A stretch of DNA of 64,000 nucleotides from the NCBI RefSeq assembly GCF_004345425.1, contig NZ_SLVP01000003.1, forward strand, positions 512,393 to 576,392, read 5' to 3'. Shown here piece after piece: positions 45,834 through 54,627 of this stretch. Each line of letters starts with the position of its first letter. Within the stretch, counting starts at the first letter, position 1. Source of the stretch: Paenibacillus sp. BK033. Lineage in GTDB: Bacteria; Bacillota; Bacilli; Paenibacillales; Paenibacillaceae. The translations under genes were made by a program, and so were the position numbers. The notes beneath the pieces are model-generated. The model did no database searches and was not told the origin of the DNA. It saw only the letters and a list, made by a program, of their open reading frames with translations.

Positions 45834-46249
45834 ATCATAACTGGATACGGGCTGGCTTTCTTGCGGGATTTGCCTTTCTGATCATTTACCTCGACCGGTT
45901 AGGCCAGCTGCCGCTGTATGTATCCCCCGGGATTAAGCTATACGTCAAGCTGTCGGCCGTTGTCCTGAACGTCGCCGCCATTCACCAGGCTATGCTGGCC
46001 ATGAAGCGCAAGCCCGATGCGGACTGCGAGGAATGCGGCCATATTCATTCCCATCATGACCATGACCACGACCACAATCATGACCACGATCACGATCATT
46101 CCATGTCCCCTCTAAAAAGCCTTCTTGTCTACGGATTGTTCCTTCTCCCGTTATTGCTCGGCTTCCTGCTCCCTGCGGCTGCGCAGGAGCACGAGGTCAA
46201 CAGCGGCGGCATTCCCCATCTGCATTCGGGAGGCCATGAAGTTAAGTAA
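45830..46249 (+). CDS. Permease subunit of the TIGR03943/YcgQ type, His-rich
   Basis: A 139-residue partner of the preceding permease. It has three hydrophobic helices (about 5-22, 35-55, 95-115) and, between the second and third, a striking run HSHHDHDHDHNHDHDHDH preceded by ECGH, a probable metal-binding loop. Bacillus YcgQ is the two-gene counterpart and longer, so the C-terminal soluble part may be missing here. The ATG at 45830 overlaps the upstream stop. Confidence 0.8.
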   Translation: MNHNWIRAGFLAGFAFLIIYLDRLGQLPLYVSPGIKLYVKLSAVVLNVAAIHQAMLAMKRKPDADCEECGHIHSHHDHDHDHNHDHDHDHSMSPLKSLLVYGLFLLPLLLGFLLPAAAQEHEVNSGGIPHLHSGGHEVK

Positions 46250-46256
46250 GCAAAAA

Positions 46257-46286
46257 ACAGCCGTGCAGGAAATCCTGCACGGCTGT
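46257..46286 (-). terminator. Terminator shared between the His-rich permease and the convergent gene
   Basis: Perfect 14-bp stem ACAGCCGTGCAGGA / TCCTGCACGGCTGT around two A (46257-46270, 46273-46286). Six T follow on the minus strand. Confidence 0.92.
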
Positions 46287-46308
46287 CCGAATAAATAATG
46301 GCTCTAGC

Positions 46309-46743
46309 CTAAAAATCAAAGCCGGTATGTTCGCCGTTCTTTTCCCGCAGCATTTGTGGCTTCGGCTGCTGGTAACGATAACTCCAGTTGGCTGTATTAT
46401 AATTCGATTCGTAACAGATGCTAGCCGACCAGGTGCCCGCGTGCTGCCGGACAGCGAAATCGTACATAATTTCGCCATGAGTCCAATTCCTTCTCAATTT
46501 CAAAGCATCAATCGCAAGTTTGCGGAACGCCTGGACCTGAGTCGGCGTCATTCCGCCTTCTCCGTCTTGCTCCAGCTTGCCGTTCCTAGTCTCAATCGGA
46601 TTGTGGCGAAGGCCGAATTTGCCCACCGCGTTATTCCGAATGTGAATATGAACCGTCCCCCCAACCGCATTTGTAAGTTCCTCTTCTAATTGGCGAAAAA
46701 CAAAGTCAACTTGCCGTGCCAATGGCATAGCATCCAAATTCAT
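46309..46743 (-). CDS. Conserved hypothetical protein
   Basis: A 144-residue soluble protein I cannot assign. It starts MNLDAMPLARQVDFVFRQLE and contains GGTVHIHIRNNAVGKFGLRH, a Pro-containing acidic turn and an aromatic C-terminal half (GTWSASICYESNYNTANWSY). AAAGGAGGAG is a few bases before the ATG at 46743. An AT-rich 240-bp region with the divergent chemoreceptor lies upstream. Confidence 0.65.
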   Translation of the reverse strand: MNLDAMPLARQVDFVFRQLEEELTNAVGGTVHIHIRNNAVGKFGLRHNPIETRNGKLEQDGEGGMTPTQVQAFRKLAIDALKLRRNWTHGEIMYDFAVRQHAGTWSASICYESNYNTANWSYRYQQPKPQMLREKNGEHTGFDF

Positions 46744-46982
46744 ATAATTTCTCCTCCTTTCTACCCTAAAATAGTTGTAATTAGTTGTTTCCAACTAGTT
46801 CTCAGGTCTGATTATAGAATCTTTTCAATAAATTGACAATATAGTAAATTATAATTTTTTACAATTATCGCGCAATTGCATCTATTTTCCCGAAACTTAT
46901 CTCGATCTTATTCGACATTTATAGACCAATTTCACCGCTGATGCTATAATATGGTTATTCTATAAAAAGGAGCGCTTACATA

Positions 46983-48248
46983 ATGAGCCAATGGTACTAT
47001 TCCTTATCCGTTAGAAGTAAGCTGATGACCTCCATTTATTTAAATTTGGTCCTAGTTGCAATCGCGCTGAACCTGGTTATTTTATTCAGCGGGGGCTCCA
47101 TCCTGGCCGGCCTTATTGTAACGGTGGTACTGGCGGTTCTTGCTTATCCAACCGTCGGCTTTATCGAAAAGGCTTTAAACTCCTCCTTTGAAGAGATGTC
47201 AAACGCGGCGTTCCGGATCTCCAAAGGCGATTTTACGCAACGAATCGATACGGCTGCAAACGCGTCTCTTGGCGAAGTAGGCCATGCCTTCAACAGCATG
47301 GTGGACAAGCTGCGTGATATTTTGACCGAAACCTCTAATATTACAAGGCATGTATCCGAAACAAGCCGCAATATTTTCGATAAAAACAATCATATTCAGA
47401 TCGCGATGGAGCAGGTTGCCGCCTCCTCCAACGAACTGGCTACGGGCGCTAACGAAATATCCGAGGATGTTGCGGACATGAGCGAATCCATTGCCGAGAT
47501 CGAGAAGAAGGTTGCGAATTATGCCCATGCGACGAAAGAAATGAACGAACGCTCCGAACTCACCTTGAGTCTCGTAGACAAAGGACGCGGAGCACTGGAA
47601 GCGCAATCCGAAGGGATGCGCCGCAACGTGGAAGCAACGGAGAAGGTATCCGAGACGATTACCGACCTGGCTCGCAAGGCGCAAGGCATTACGGCAATGA
47701 CTACGGCCATTTCCGATATTGCCGAGCAAACCAACCTGCTCTCGCTTAACGCCTCTATCGAGGCTGCCCGTGCGGGCGAGCATGGCCGAGGCTTTGCGGT
47801 AGTCGCCCAAGAAGTGCGTAAGCTGTCGGAAGAAGCTACGGTTTCCACGAAGGAAGTATTCAGCCTCGTGAAGAGCATCGATCAAGGCATTAAACAAACG
47901 ATCAATCACATGAAGGTAAACGAAGAGGTCGTTAAGATGCAGACGGAGCGGATCCGCGAATCCGAGATGGTCTTCGCCGAGATCGTTCAAAGCGTACAGT
48001 TCATTACGGAGCAGATTGCGGCATTCGCAAGCGAAAGCGACCAAATGCTGGAGAGCGCGCGTAAAATTTCCGACGCCATCCAAAATATTTCCGCCATCAC
48101 GGAGGAATCCGCAGCCGGCACCCAGCAGGTATCCGCCTCCATGAACGAGCAGATTTCATCCGTTCAAGGCGTTGTGCAGGAGACGGAGCGAATGCTCAAT
48201 ATGGCTACCCAGCTTCAACGCACGATTCAAGTGTTCAAGATGAAATGA
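46983..48248 (+). CDS. Methyl-accepting chemotaxis protein without a sensor domain
   Basis: A 421-residue chemoreceptor. Two adjacent N-terminal helices (about 16-36 and 40-60) have virtually no extracellular loop. They are followed by HAMP (about 60-115) and a full signalling domain with the conserved hairpin tip [35 protein letters not shown], which contacts CheA and CheW. With no ligand-binding domain it may sense membrane state or a partner (inference). Monocistronic, with a strong terminator. Confidence 0.9.
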   Translation: MSQWYYSLSVRSKLMTSIYLNLVLVAIALNLVILFSGGSILAGLIVTVVLAVLAYPTVGFIEKALNSSFEEMSNAAFRISKGDFTQRIDTAANASLGEVGHAFNSMVDKLRDILTETSNITRHVSETSRNIFDKNNHIQIAMEQVAASSNELATGANEISEDVADMSESIAEIEKKVANYAHATKEMNERSELTLSLVDKGRGALEAQSEGMRRNVEATEKVSETITDLARKAQGITAMTTAISDIAEQTNLLSLNASIEAARAGEHGRGFAVVAQEVRKLSEEATVSTKEVFSLVKSIDQGIKQTINHMKVNEEVVKMQTERIRESEMVFAEIVQSVQFITEQIAAFASESDQMLESARKISDAIQNISAITEESAAGTQQVSASMNEQISSVQGVVQETERMLNMATQLQRTIQVFKMK

Positions 48249-48260
48249 GATCGTATAATG

Positions 48261-48296
48261 AAACAGCCGCATCCGGTAAGCCGGATGCGGCTGTTT
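48261..48296 (+). terminator. Terminator of the chemoreceptor gene
   Basis: Perfect 16-bp stem (48261-48276 and 48281-48296) with a four-base loop and T-rich 3 prime arm. Confidence 0.93.
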
Positions 48297-48372
48297 TTAT
48301 GATGCGCATGATCCCTTCCATTCCGGGGAAAAATAGCTTCGCGACTACATAAGAAACGGAGGCTTTATACGA

Positions 48373-49176
48373 ATGAAGGGAATGCCGACGATGTCCGGCA
48401 ATTACAAACGATGGCTTGCCTCTCTGCTTACCATCGTATTGCTGCTTGCTTCCGTAGAGCAGGCCTATGCCTCTGCACCCGCAAAGCAAAAAAAGAAAAA
48501 AACGGCGGATACGTCCTGGGTAAGGATGCATAAGCAGTTTCCCGATACGTTTATCCTTAACGGCCCAAGAAACGCCAAGCGGGTAGCCCTTACTTTCGAT
48601 GATGCGCCGGATCCTCGGTTTACGCCTCAAATCCTTGACGTTCTCGCGAGCTACGACGTTTGCGCAACCTTCTTTGTGGTTGGCTCCCGGGCAGTGAAGC
48701 ATCCGGCTCTGGTCCGGCGTATTCACCGCGAGGGGCATACCATTGGCAATCATTCTTACAACCATGCCGTCATGTCACAGCTTAGTTCCCGGGAATTCCA
48801 TACCCAAATCTGGCGGACGGACGCGATCGTAAGCAAAATTATCGGGTATCATCCCCGCTTCATCCGCCCACCGTACGGGGAGATGCGGCCGGATCAAGTG
48901 GCATGGTCGGGCAAAAGCGGATATACCGTCGTCAACTGGGATGTGGATTCCGTGGATTGGCGCAACAATCCGAACAGCGGCATCGTATTGCATAACATTA
49001 AGAAGACGCTTCAGCCAGGTTCGATCGTCCTGCAGCATGCTGGCGGCGGCTACGGTCAAGATTTGTCCGGAACGATTGACGCGTTGCCCGTTCTAATCAC
49101 GCAGCTTCGTAAAAAGGGATACAAGTTTGTCACGCTCCCTGAGCTGCTGAATCAGTCCGCGGATAAAATGAAATAA
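48373..49176 (+). CDS. Polysaccharide deacetylase family protein (NodB homology)
   Basis: Exported or membrane-anchored deacetylase, 267 residues. N-terminal hydrophobic segment (about 17-36, ending AYASA) followed by a Lys-rich linker. The NodB motifs are in order: TFDDAPDP (catalytic Asp, metal Asp), HTIGNHSYNH (metal His pair), RPPYGE and WDVDSVDW, then VLQHAGGGYG. Probable substrates are peptidoglycan or chitin-like glycans. GGAGG is about ten bases before the ATG. Confidence 0.9.
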   Translation: MKGMPTMSGNYKRWLASLLTIVLLLASVEQAYASAPAKQKKKKTADTSWVRMHKQFPDTFILNGPRNAKRVALTFDDAPDPRFTPQILDVLASYDVCATFFVVGSRAVKHPALVRRIHREGHTIGNHSYNHAVMSQLSSREFHTQIWRTDAIVSKIIGYHPRFIRPPYGEMRPDQVAWSGKSGYTVVNWDVDSVDWRNNPNSGIVLHNIKKTLQPGSIVLQHAGGGYGQDLSGTIDALPVLITQLRKKGYKFVTLPELLNQSADKMK

Positions 49177-49203
49177 CCGGCAGCCCAAGAGGCTGCCGGT
49201 TAT
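49173..49203. terminator. Bidirectional hairpin between deacetylase and LysM-3D genes
   Basis: Perfect 13-bp stem ATAACCGGCAGCC / GGCTGCCGGTTAT (49173-49185, 49191-49203). It lacks a long T run. Confidence 0.65.
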
Positions 49204-49207
49204 CCGG

Positions 49208-49867
49208 TTACTTAAGAATAAATACCTTTACGTCCTGAATGCCGAAATGGCTTACCTCTGCGGGCGTGCCCGGCAAATAAATATCGATGCGATTGCCTTT
49301 AATCGCGCCGCCTACATCGGATGCCGTCGCGATCATCCCGCCTGTTGGGAGACCGTCGGAGTTATAGCCCGTAATGTACAGCTTGGTGCCGAGCGGAATA
49401 ACCTTAGGATCAACCGCAACCGTGCCTACCTTCAGCTTATTGCCGAAGTAATCCAGACCTGCCCAGCCGCCGTTCTCGGAAGCATCGCCGCTGTAAGCCG
49501 TCGCTTGAATGGACAGCTGCTTGCTGAACGTATGGATCGTGCCTGCTTGATCCGTTACGCTTTGCGCCGTAACTTTAGCCGCTTTCGCCGTTGCTGCCTT
49601 GGCGGTAGATGTCGTTTTTGCCGTTGCCGCAGCTTTAGCCGTTGTTGTTGGAATAACGATCTTAAGACCGGCGTAAATATTCAGCGGATTAATCTTTGCA
49701 TTCGCTTTCATTAATTTATCAACCGACACGCTGTATTTCTGCGAGAGCTTCCAGAATGTATCGCCCTCAACAGCCGTATGTGTCTTGCTGGCCGCATGAA
49801 CCGATCCTGTGGCAAAAATAAGAGATAAGCCGAGTACTGCCGTCGTCATCATCGATGCTTTCTTCAT
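49208..49867 (-). CDS. Secreted LysM and 3D domain protein
   Basis: A 219-residue exported cell-wall protein. Signal peptide (cut near VHAAS, about 25), one LysM repeat (HTAVEGDTFWKLSQKYSVSV to GLKIVIP, about 30-73), an Ala/Thr/Lys-rich linker, and a C-terminal 3D domain with the three acidic sites in QATAYSGD, VAVDPKVIPLGT and ASDVGGAIKGNRIDIY. The 3D domain resembles the lytic transglycosylase core of Sps/MltA-type enzymes. Probable peptidoglycan-acting protein. Confidence 0.9.
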   Translation of the reverse strand: MKKASMMTTAVLGLSLIFATGSVHAASKTHTAVEGDTFWKLSQKYSVSVDKLMKANAKINPLNIYAGLKIVIPTTTAKAAATAKTTSTAKAATAKAAKVTAQSVTDQAGTIHTFSKQLSIQATAYSGDASENGGWAGLDYFGNKLKVGTVAVDPKVIPLGTKLYITGYNSDGLPTGGMIATASDVGGAIKGNRIDIYLPGTPAEVSHFGIQDVKVFILK

Positions 49868-49931
49868 TTGTGTTGTCCCCCTGGTTTCTGCGTATGGTAA
49901 GTACGGATTCCTTACTTATGTGAAGAAAAGA

Positions 49932-49959
49932 AAAGCGTCAGGCGGAACCGCCTGACGCT
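49932..49959 (-). terminator. Terminator of the CAP-domain gene
   Basis: Perfect 13-bp stem AAGCGTCAGGCGG / CCGCCTGACGCTT (49932-49944, 49947-49959), T-rich flank on the minus strand. Confidence 0.9.
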
Positions 49960-50002
49960 TGGTTCTTCCGGTTTAAATGACTTCAATAGCTTTATTGAAG
50001 GG

Positions 50003-50830
50003 TTAGCCCGTGAATTCTTGTACCCACTCGCCATTCACGTAAGCTACGCCGATTTTCGTGTAGTTTGCGTTCAGAATGTTAGCGCGGTGACCGGCACTGT
50101 TCATCCAAGCTGTCATAACTTCAGTTGGCGATTTTTGACCCATAGCGATGTTCTCGCCAGCGTAGTTGTAAGTCACGCCAAACGATTTCATCATGTCAAA
50201 CGGCGAGCCGTAAGTTGGAGAGTTATGGTCAAAGTAGTTGTTTTGGTACATGTCTTGTGCTTTTGCCGTAGCCACTTTAGTCAGAAGAGCGTCAGATGTC
50301 AAAGCTTTCAGACCGGCATTAGCGCGCTCTTTGTTAACAAGCGTTACAACTTGGGATGCGAACTCGCTTTGCGATACGGTACCGCTGCCTGCGTTGCTTC
50401 CAGTGTTGCTGCCTGTGTTTCCTGTACTGCCAGTGTTACCGGCGTTGCTTCCAGTGTTGCCGGAACCCGTGCTTGGTTTAGACGGCGTAGTTGGCGTTGT
50501 TGGTTTAGATGGTGTAGTTGGCGTTGTTGGTTTAGATGGTGTAGTTGGTGTTGTTGGCTTAGTAGGCGTTGTTGTATTGCCAGTACCCGTGCTTGGGTTC
50601 GTTACTTGCGTTGGCAACTGAATCGTAATGCCGCCAAAAGTAATCTTGCTCAAATCGATACCGTATTGCTGAGCAATTTGATTAATTGTATCCATCGAAA
50701 CATTATTACAATTAGTGGAGTAAGTCTTCACAGCTGGTGCTGCACCTGCAGTTGGAGTCGTTACACCTATGCTGATCAAAGCTGCTGCTGCTAAGCTAGT
50801 GACACCCACTCGTAATGTTTGCATCTTCAT
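50003..50830 (-). CDS. Secreted CAP-domain (SCP/PR1, YkwD-like) protein
   Basis: A 275-residue exported protein. Signal peptide (cut near AGAAP, about 32), then a ~50-residue segment (VSMDTINQIAQQYGIDLSKI) of unclear fold. A Thr/Pro/Lys linker of three perfect nine-residue repeats follows (TPTTPSKPT unit), then a Gly/Ser/Asn linker. Last comes a complete CAP domain with the conserved histidines and acids (DHNSPTYGSPFDMM, YAGENIAMG, SAGHRANILN). Common in spore formers; molecular function is unsettled. AGGAGG lies upstream of the ATG. Confidence 0.9.
   Translation of the reverse strand: MKMQTLRVGVTSLAAAALISIGVTTPTAGAAPAVKTYSTNCNNVSMDTINQIAQQYGIDLSKITFGGITIQLPTQVTNPSTGTGNTTTPTKPTTPTTPSKPTTPTTPSKPTTPTTPSKPSTGSGNTGSNAGNTGSTGNTGSNTGSNAGSGTVSQSEFASQVVTLVNKERANAGLKALTSDALLTKVATAKAQDMYQNNYFDHNSPTYGSPFDMMKSFGVTYNYAGENIAMGQKSPTEVMTAWMNSAGHRANILNANYTKIGVAYVNGEWVQEFTG
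50474..50575 (-). repeat. 27-bp in-frame tandem repeat in the CAP-domain gene linker
   Basis: Three consecutive 27-base units (50474-50500, 50501-50527, 50528-50554), differing by only two or three bases, plus a partial fourth. They encode the Thr-Pro-Ser-Lys linker and are prone to copy-number change. Confidence 0.85.
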
Positions 50831-51156
50831 GATTTCATCCTCCTAAAATTGTATGTGGTATAAAAGTTGTTGTCTTGTTTGCTTGTGAGCTCGTTAAGCA
50901 CTTGCCCTCCGACGCCACTTATCGTAACATGTGTTTCGAACTTGTTTCATGGCACAAAAACTGGTAAGTTACGCGTTTTCACTGTAAAAACAGGCGGTTG
51001 AGCGTGTTTATGAGAATGTGCTCACTTTTCGCTAAAACCGCAAATTCAGGCGGCCGTTGGCTATTCCGCATAAATGTCAGAATTTTTAAACTCTAGGAGG
51101 ATGAAACATTAGAATCCTTTAAGAAAGCGATTTCAAAAAGATCGCAATAAACAAAA
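50831..51156. other. Intergenic region upstream of the CAP-domain gene
   Basis: It must hold the CAP-gene promoter. I recognise no riboswitch, conserved gene or operator in it. Paired segments such as GCGGTTTTAGCG/CGC-type short stems occur but are not convincing. Confidence 0.3.
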
Positions 51157-51202
51157 AAACTCCCCAAAAAACCGCCTTTTCGGGCAGCCTCTTGAGGAGT
51201 TT
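51157..51202 (-). terminator. Terminator of the Gfo/Idh gene
   Basis: Outer arms AAACTCC and GGAGTTT (51157-51163, 51196-51202), followed on the minus strand by seven T. Confidence 0.75.
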
Positions 51203-51230
51203 CTTCAATATATAGCGATATCGATATCGA

Positions 51231-52250
51231 TTAGTTTACTTTGATGAATTGGCCTGTTGCTTGGGATTCAAATGCGCTCAGAATAACCTGAAGCGATTTG
51301 CGGCCTTCTTCGCCAGGGATAGCCGGCACAGTGTCGTTAACGATCGAATCGATGAACGCATCCACTACGCCGCTCGACAGCTGTTTCGTGTTTGTGGAGA
51401 TTTCGCCGACTTTGTGCTTTTCGACGGAACCGTCGCGAAGCTCGACGATAACTTGATCTTCCGGATGCGTGCCGATCTTCATCACGCCTTTTTCGCACCA
51501 TAGAACGGTGCTGTTGTCTTCGCCTTTGTAGTACGTCCAGCTTGCAACCAGGGAGCCGATTGCGCCGCTCTTCATACGCACAACAACGTTAGCGTTGTCG
51601 TCAACGTCGCCGGCTTTGTCGATTGTACCGATAAACGCGGCAACTTCCGATACTTCATCGTTCAGCAGGTAACGGATGAGGTCGGATTTGTGCACGCCAA
51701 GGTCACCCATTGCGCCCATGATAGCTTCAGGCTTGCGGAAGAACCAGCTTCCCGCGCCGTCGATGCTCCAGCCGTCCGGACCCGGATGGCCAAACGATGT
51801 GCGGAAGGTCAGAACGCGGCCAAGAACGCCGGATTCGAGAATTTGTTTAGCTTTTACGTGAGGAGGCATCAGACGTTGGTTATGTCCAACCATCAGCTTC
51901 ACGCCGTTTTTCGCAGCAGCTTCAATCATAGAAGCCGCTTCTTCGTCCGTTACAGCCATTGGCTTCTCAACAAGGACATGCGCGCCAGCGTTAGCTGCCG
52001 CAATCGACATGGACGCATGCAGGTAGTTAGGCGTACATACGCTTACCGCATCCGGCTTAACTTCAGCCAGCATAGTCTCGTAATCGGCATAAGCTTTGCC
52101 GCCGTGTTTTGCGGCATACTCTTCCGCGCGCTCGATTACCGGATCAACGAATGCAACCAATTCAACATTCTCGTTGCTTGCATACTCAGGAATATGACGA
52201 TGTTTGGAAATGGAACCGCAACCGATTACTGCTACTCTTACTTTGCTCAT
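51231..52250 (-). CDS. Gfo/Idh/MocA family oxidoreductase
   Basis: NAD(P)-dependent sugar or inositol dehydrogenase, 339 residues. The Rossmann motif is VAVIGCGSISKHRHIP at the N-terminus and the conserved EKPMAV follows at about 95. The second half is the substrate-binding alpha/beta sheet with FLRxPE-like WFFRKPEAIMGAMGDLGVH. It lies 38 bases downstream of a TIM-barrel isomerase on the same strand, a common catabolic pairing for inositol or rare sugars. Specific substrate unknown. Confidence 0.9.
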   Translation of the reverse strand: MSKVRVAVIGCGSISKHRHIPEYASNENVELVAFVDPVIERAEEYAAKHGGKAYADYETMLAEVKPDAVSVCTPNYLHASMSIAAANAGAHVLVEKPMAVTDEEAASMIEAAAKNGVKLMVGHNQRLMPPHVKAKQILESGVLGRVLTFRTSFGHPGPDGWSIDGAGSWFFRKPEAIMGAMGDLGVHKSDLIRYLLNDEVSEVAAFIGTIDKAGDVDDNANVVVRMKSGAIGSLVASWTYYKGEDNSTVLWCEKGVMKIGTHPEDQVIVELRDGSVEKHKVGEISTNTKQLSSGVVDAFIDSIVNDTVPAIPGEEGRKSLQVILSAFESQATGQFIKVN

Positions 52251-52288
52251 TTTTTTCCCCTGCCTCTTCTATAGTCAAAAGTCGAAAT

Positions 52289-53059
52289 TCATTGATTCAG
52301 ATAGTTCGTTTTCAGCCAGTTGAAGCTTTCTTCAACCGATTGAAGCGGCGGATTCGCGCAGCGGTCCTGCTCAACGATCAGCCATTTTACGTCCGCTTGC
52401 TCGGATTGCTTGATCAGAGGAAGCAGATCGAGATCGCCGCGGCCAAGTTCAACCGTGTCGATTTCGGCTTTTTCCGTATTTTTAACGAAGTCCTTCAAGT
52501 GAACAAGCGGCAGTCTGCCGGCATATTTGGAGATGTATTCAAGCACGTTGCGGCCTGCGTATTGCACCCAGCCAAGATCCATCTCGACTTGAAGCAGGTC
52601 AGCGCTAACCGTTTCGTACAGCTTGTCGAACACGATTTGTCCATCGATCTCAACTTCGAATTCGAATTCGTGGTTATGGTAGCAGAAAATAATGCCGGCT
52701 TCTTGGAATCGCTTACCGTATTCCGCGAAGTTTACGAGATGCTTCTTCCAGGCATCCGCGTCGCGCACTTCAACAGGGAGCCAAGGGCAGATGGCATATT
52801 TCGCTCCGATTGTAGTCAAATAAGCAATTTCCTCTTCAATCTTGGATTCAAGATTCACGAGAGGCACGTGGTTGCCGATTGCAACTAGACCAAGCTCGTC
52901 CAGCAGCGCTTTCATTTGTTCGGCGGGAATATCCCCGTAACCGGCAAATTCAACACCTTCATAGCCCATTGCCGCAACCTTGCGCAGTGTACCTTCAAAA
53001 TCTTGAGCTGTTTCTTCACGAAGCGTATACATCTGTAAACCGATACCCGGACGTGTCAC
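52289..53059 (-). CDS. Sugar phosphate isomerase/epimerase (AP-endonuclease-2 TIM barrel)
   Basis: A 256-residue TIM-barrel enzyme of the IolE/IolI/xylose isomerase-like superfamily. It begins IGLQMYTLREETAQDFEGTL and shows the metal-site strands GVEFAGY, ICYHNHEFEFE, LLQVEMDLGWV and PLVHLKDF. The start is GTG, nine bases after AAAGGAG. Pairs with the downstream Gfo/Idh dehydrogenase. The sugar acted on is unknown. Confidence 0.88.
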   Translation of the reverse strand: MTRPGIGLQMYTLREETAQDFEGTLRKVAAMGYEGVEFAGYGDIPAEQMKALLDELGLVAIGNHVPLVNLESKIEEEIAYLTTIGAKYAICPWLPVEVRDADAWKKHLVNFAEYGKRFQEAGIIFCYHNHEFEFEVEIDGQIVFDKLYETVSADLLQVEMDLGWVQYAGRNVLEYISKYAGRLPLVHLKDFVKNTEKAEIDTVELGRGDLDLLPLIKQSEQADVKWLIVEQDRCANPPLQSVEESFNWLKTNYLNQ

Positions 53060-53412
53060 CTGTTAAGCACTCCTTTATCATTCGATTCATTGTTGCTGTC
53101 TGTATTTTAAAGTTCCACGATTCTCATTATACGGGCTAAGGGAAACAAAAAAACAGTTGTCTTATTACTATTTTCTTATGCGATTTTGCCATTTCTTCGG
53201 TTTGAGCCCCTCAACCTGCCCTCTTTGGCGCCTGTCGTCGTCAGATTCCTTGAATTGTAAAGAAATCATAACCATTTTTTAAGTTTATCTTAATCTTTAT
53301 CGCTTAAAATAAGATAATAAAGTAAGCTAATTAATATTCGGGCGAAACCTTCTGCGGGTTTTATCCGTATATGTTATATCAAAGTCTATTAATGGAATGG
53401 AGGCATTCCCCT
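53060..53412. other. AT-rich 350-bp divergent promoter region
   Basis: Separates the isomerase gene from a small plus-strand gene. It contains an 8-bp inverted repeat TTATCTTA (53285-53292) / TAAGATAA (53310-53317) and a hairpin GAAACC...GGGTTT just before the small gene. Either may be regulatory. No coding signal seen. Confidence 0.35.
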
Positions 53413-53640
53413 ATGAAAACAATGATTTTATTTAATAACCGCACAATTCCCGTCTATTTAACCGATACGAATAAAAAAGCAATCGAAAAATTGTCCGATG
53501 TCCTGAACCGCAAGCTTACAACGGGTAAAAATGCCTTAAAAAACTGTATCAAATCATTGATCAGCGTTGAAATCAACGGCAGTGAAGCCACGCTTCACTC
53601 GTTGTACGAGAAAGATACTTTAACGATCTCATTGTACTAA
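53413..53640 (+). CDS. Small hypothetical protein
   Basis: A 75-residue protein I do not recognise: an N-terminal beta-like stretch (MILFNNRTIPVYLT), a basic helix (KKAIEKLSDVLNRKLTTGKN) and a C-terminal segment (VEINGSEATLHSLYEKDTL). No membrane helix. GGAGG is about 9 bases before the ATG at 53413; the frame is open upstream but lacks another site. A hairpin follows the stop. Confidence 0.6.
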   Translation: MKTMILFNNRTIPVYLTDTNKKAIEKLSDVLNRKLTTGKNALKNCIKSLISVEINGSEATLHSLYEKDTLTISLY

Positions 53641-53680
53641 TGTACTAAGCCTAATAGGAAATATTACAATAGCATGTCCC

Positions 53681-53714
53681 AAGCCGGCTGTTATCCATAC
53701 GATGCAGCCGGCTT
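53681..53714 (+). terminator. Terminator of the small hypothetical gene
   Basis: Perfect 10-bp stem AAGCCGGCTG / CAGCCGGCTT (53681-53690, 53705-53714) followed by a T-rich stretch. Confidence 0.75.
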
Positions 53715-53736
53715 TGCTTGTTTTTGATGCTCAGCA

Positions 53737-53764
53737 AAAAAGAAGCCCTCCCGGGCTTCTTTTT
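53737..53764 (-). terminator. Terminator overlapping the end of the Gly-rich lipoprotein gene
   Basis: AGAAGCCC / GGGCTTCT stem (53741-53748, 53753-53760) flanked by A and T runs, so it works in both directions. Confidence 0.85.
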
Positions 53765-54428
53765 ACTTTGTTGCCGTTTGCTGATCGGACTGCTGCCCGT
53801 TCTGCGCGCCGCCGCCATTCTGGAATTGACCGCCGCGCCCGCCGCCTCCGAATCCTCCGCCGCCAAAGCCGCCGAGACGTATGGATTCCGCTTCCTGCGT
53901 ATCTTCCTTCAATTGCACCGTAATAATATCGTCGGCCTTCAAATCAGCCAGCGTCTTGTCTGTTTCCGTCATCTTCCCGTCGGTGAAGGATGCCGATACA
54001 ATCTTGGTTGCATCCGTTACCGTAATATCCATCGTCTCATCGGAGAACATGTTCTGCATGTTGCGCTGGCGCCCGCCGCCGGAGTTCTGTCCGTTGCCCG
54101 CTTGAGGCGTCGAGCCGGCATCCCCTTGAGGCGGATCACCCGAAGGAGGGTTGCCGTTTGCTGCATCGCCTTGATGAGGCTGTCCACCGCCTTCCGGTCT
54201 TTGGAACGATGATTTGTAAATCGTAATGGTCTGCCCGTTAATCGATTTGATTTTGCCGATCGTGCCCATCATCGCTCTGCCTTGGAAGCCTTGTTTTCCC
54301 TGATTTTGCTGTTGGGCTTGTCCGGTTGTTCCGTTTGCGGCAGTGCCGGACTCGCCCGATTTAGAACCGCAGCCCGCCAAAGCGACCGAGATGGCGACAG
54401 CGCTTAGCGCAATTTTCCAGTTGTTCAT
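53763..54428 (-). CDS. Gly/Gln-rich lipoprotein, function unknown
   Basis: A 221-residue surface lipoprotein: signal peptide with lipobox LAGC (Cys20). A compact beta-type domain (GTIGKIKSINGQTITIYK ... TMDITVTDATKIVSASF ... DDIITVQLKEDTQEAESIRL) resembles the DUF5666-type beta barrel. It is interrupted by a Pro/Gly/Gln loop and followed by a Gly/Phe/Gln-rich tail (GGFGGGGFGGGGRGG). No enzyme motif. Isolated between terminators. Confidence 0.7.
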   Translation of the reverse strand: MNNWKIALSAVAISVALAGCGSKSGESGTAANGTTGQAQQQNQGKQGFQGRAMMGTIGKIKSINGQTITIYKSSFQRPEGGGQPHQGDAANGNPPSGDPPQGDAGSTPQAGNGQNSGGGRQRNMQNMFSDETMDITVTDATKIVSASFTDGKMTETDKTLADLKADDIITVQLKEDTQEAESIRLGGFGGGGFGGGGRGGQFQNGGGAQNGQQSDQQTATK

Positions 54429-54595
54429 CTCTCGTATTCCCCTTTATGGCCTTTTGTTTGCATTGTAGCAGACCAATATGAACGAGAAATGAACATGCCT
54501 ATTCCAACTCTTCTTCCCCGCCGAACATCGCCGTGATTAACTTCGGATTCTTTAGGGAAGCCTTTTTATGATGAATTTCCAACCTCAAAAGAAAA

Positions 54596-54615
54596 AGGAC
54601 CCTTATTCTGGTCCT
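54596..54615 (-). terminator. Terminator of the MFS gene at 54.6 kb
   Basis: AGGACC / GGTCCT stem (54596-54601, 54610-54615) with a T-rich tail on the minus strand. Confidence 0.7.
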
Positions 54616-54627
54616 ATTATATATTCG

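Noticed and set aside
50474..50575. Regularly spaced repeats that could suggest a CRISPR array
   Set aside because: Units are directly adjacent with no unique spacers and encode a protein linker in frame.
51213..51230. Alternating GATATC/ATCGAT palindromic run before the Gfo/Idh stop
   Set aside because: Short simple repeat with no T run or symmetric operator layout; probably incidental.
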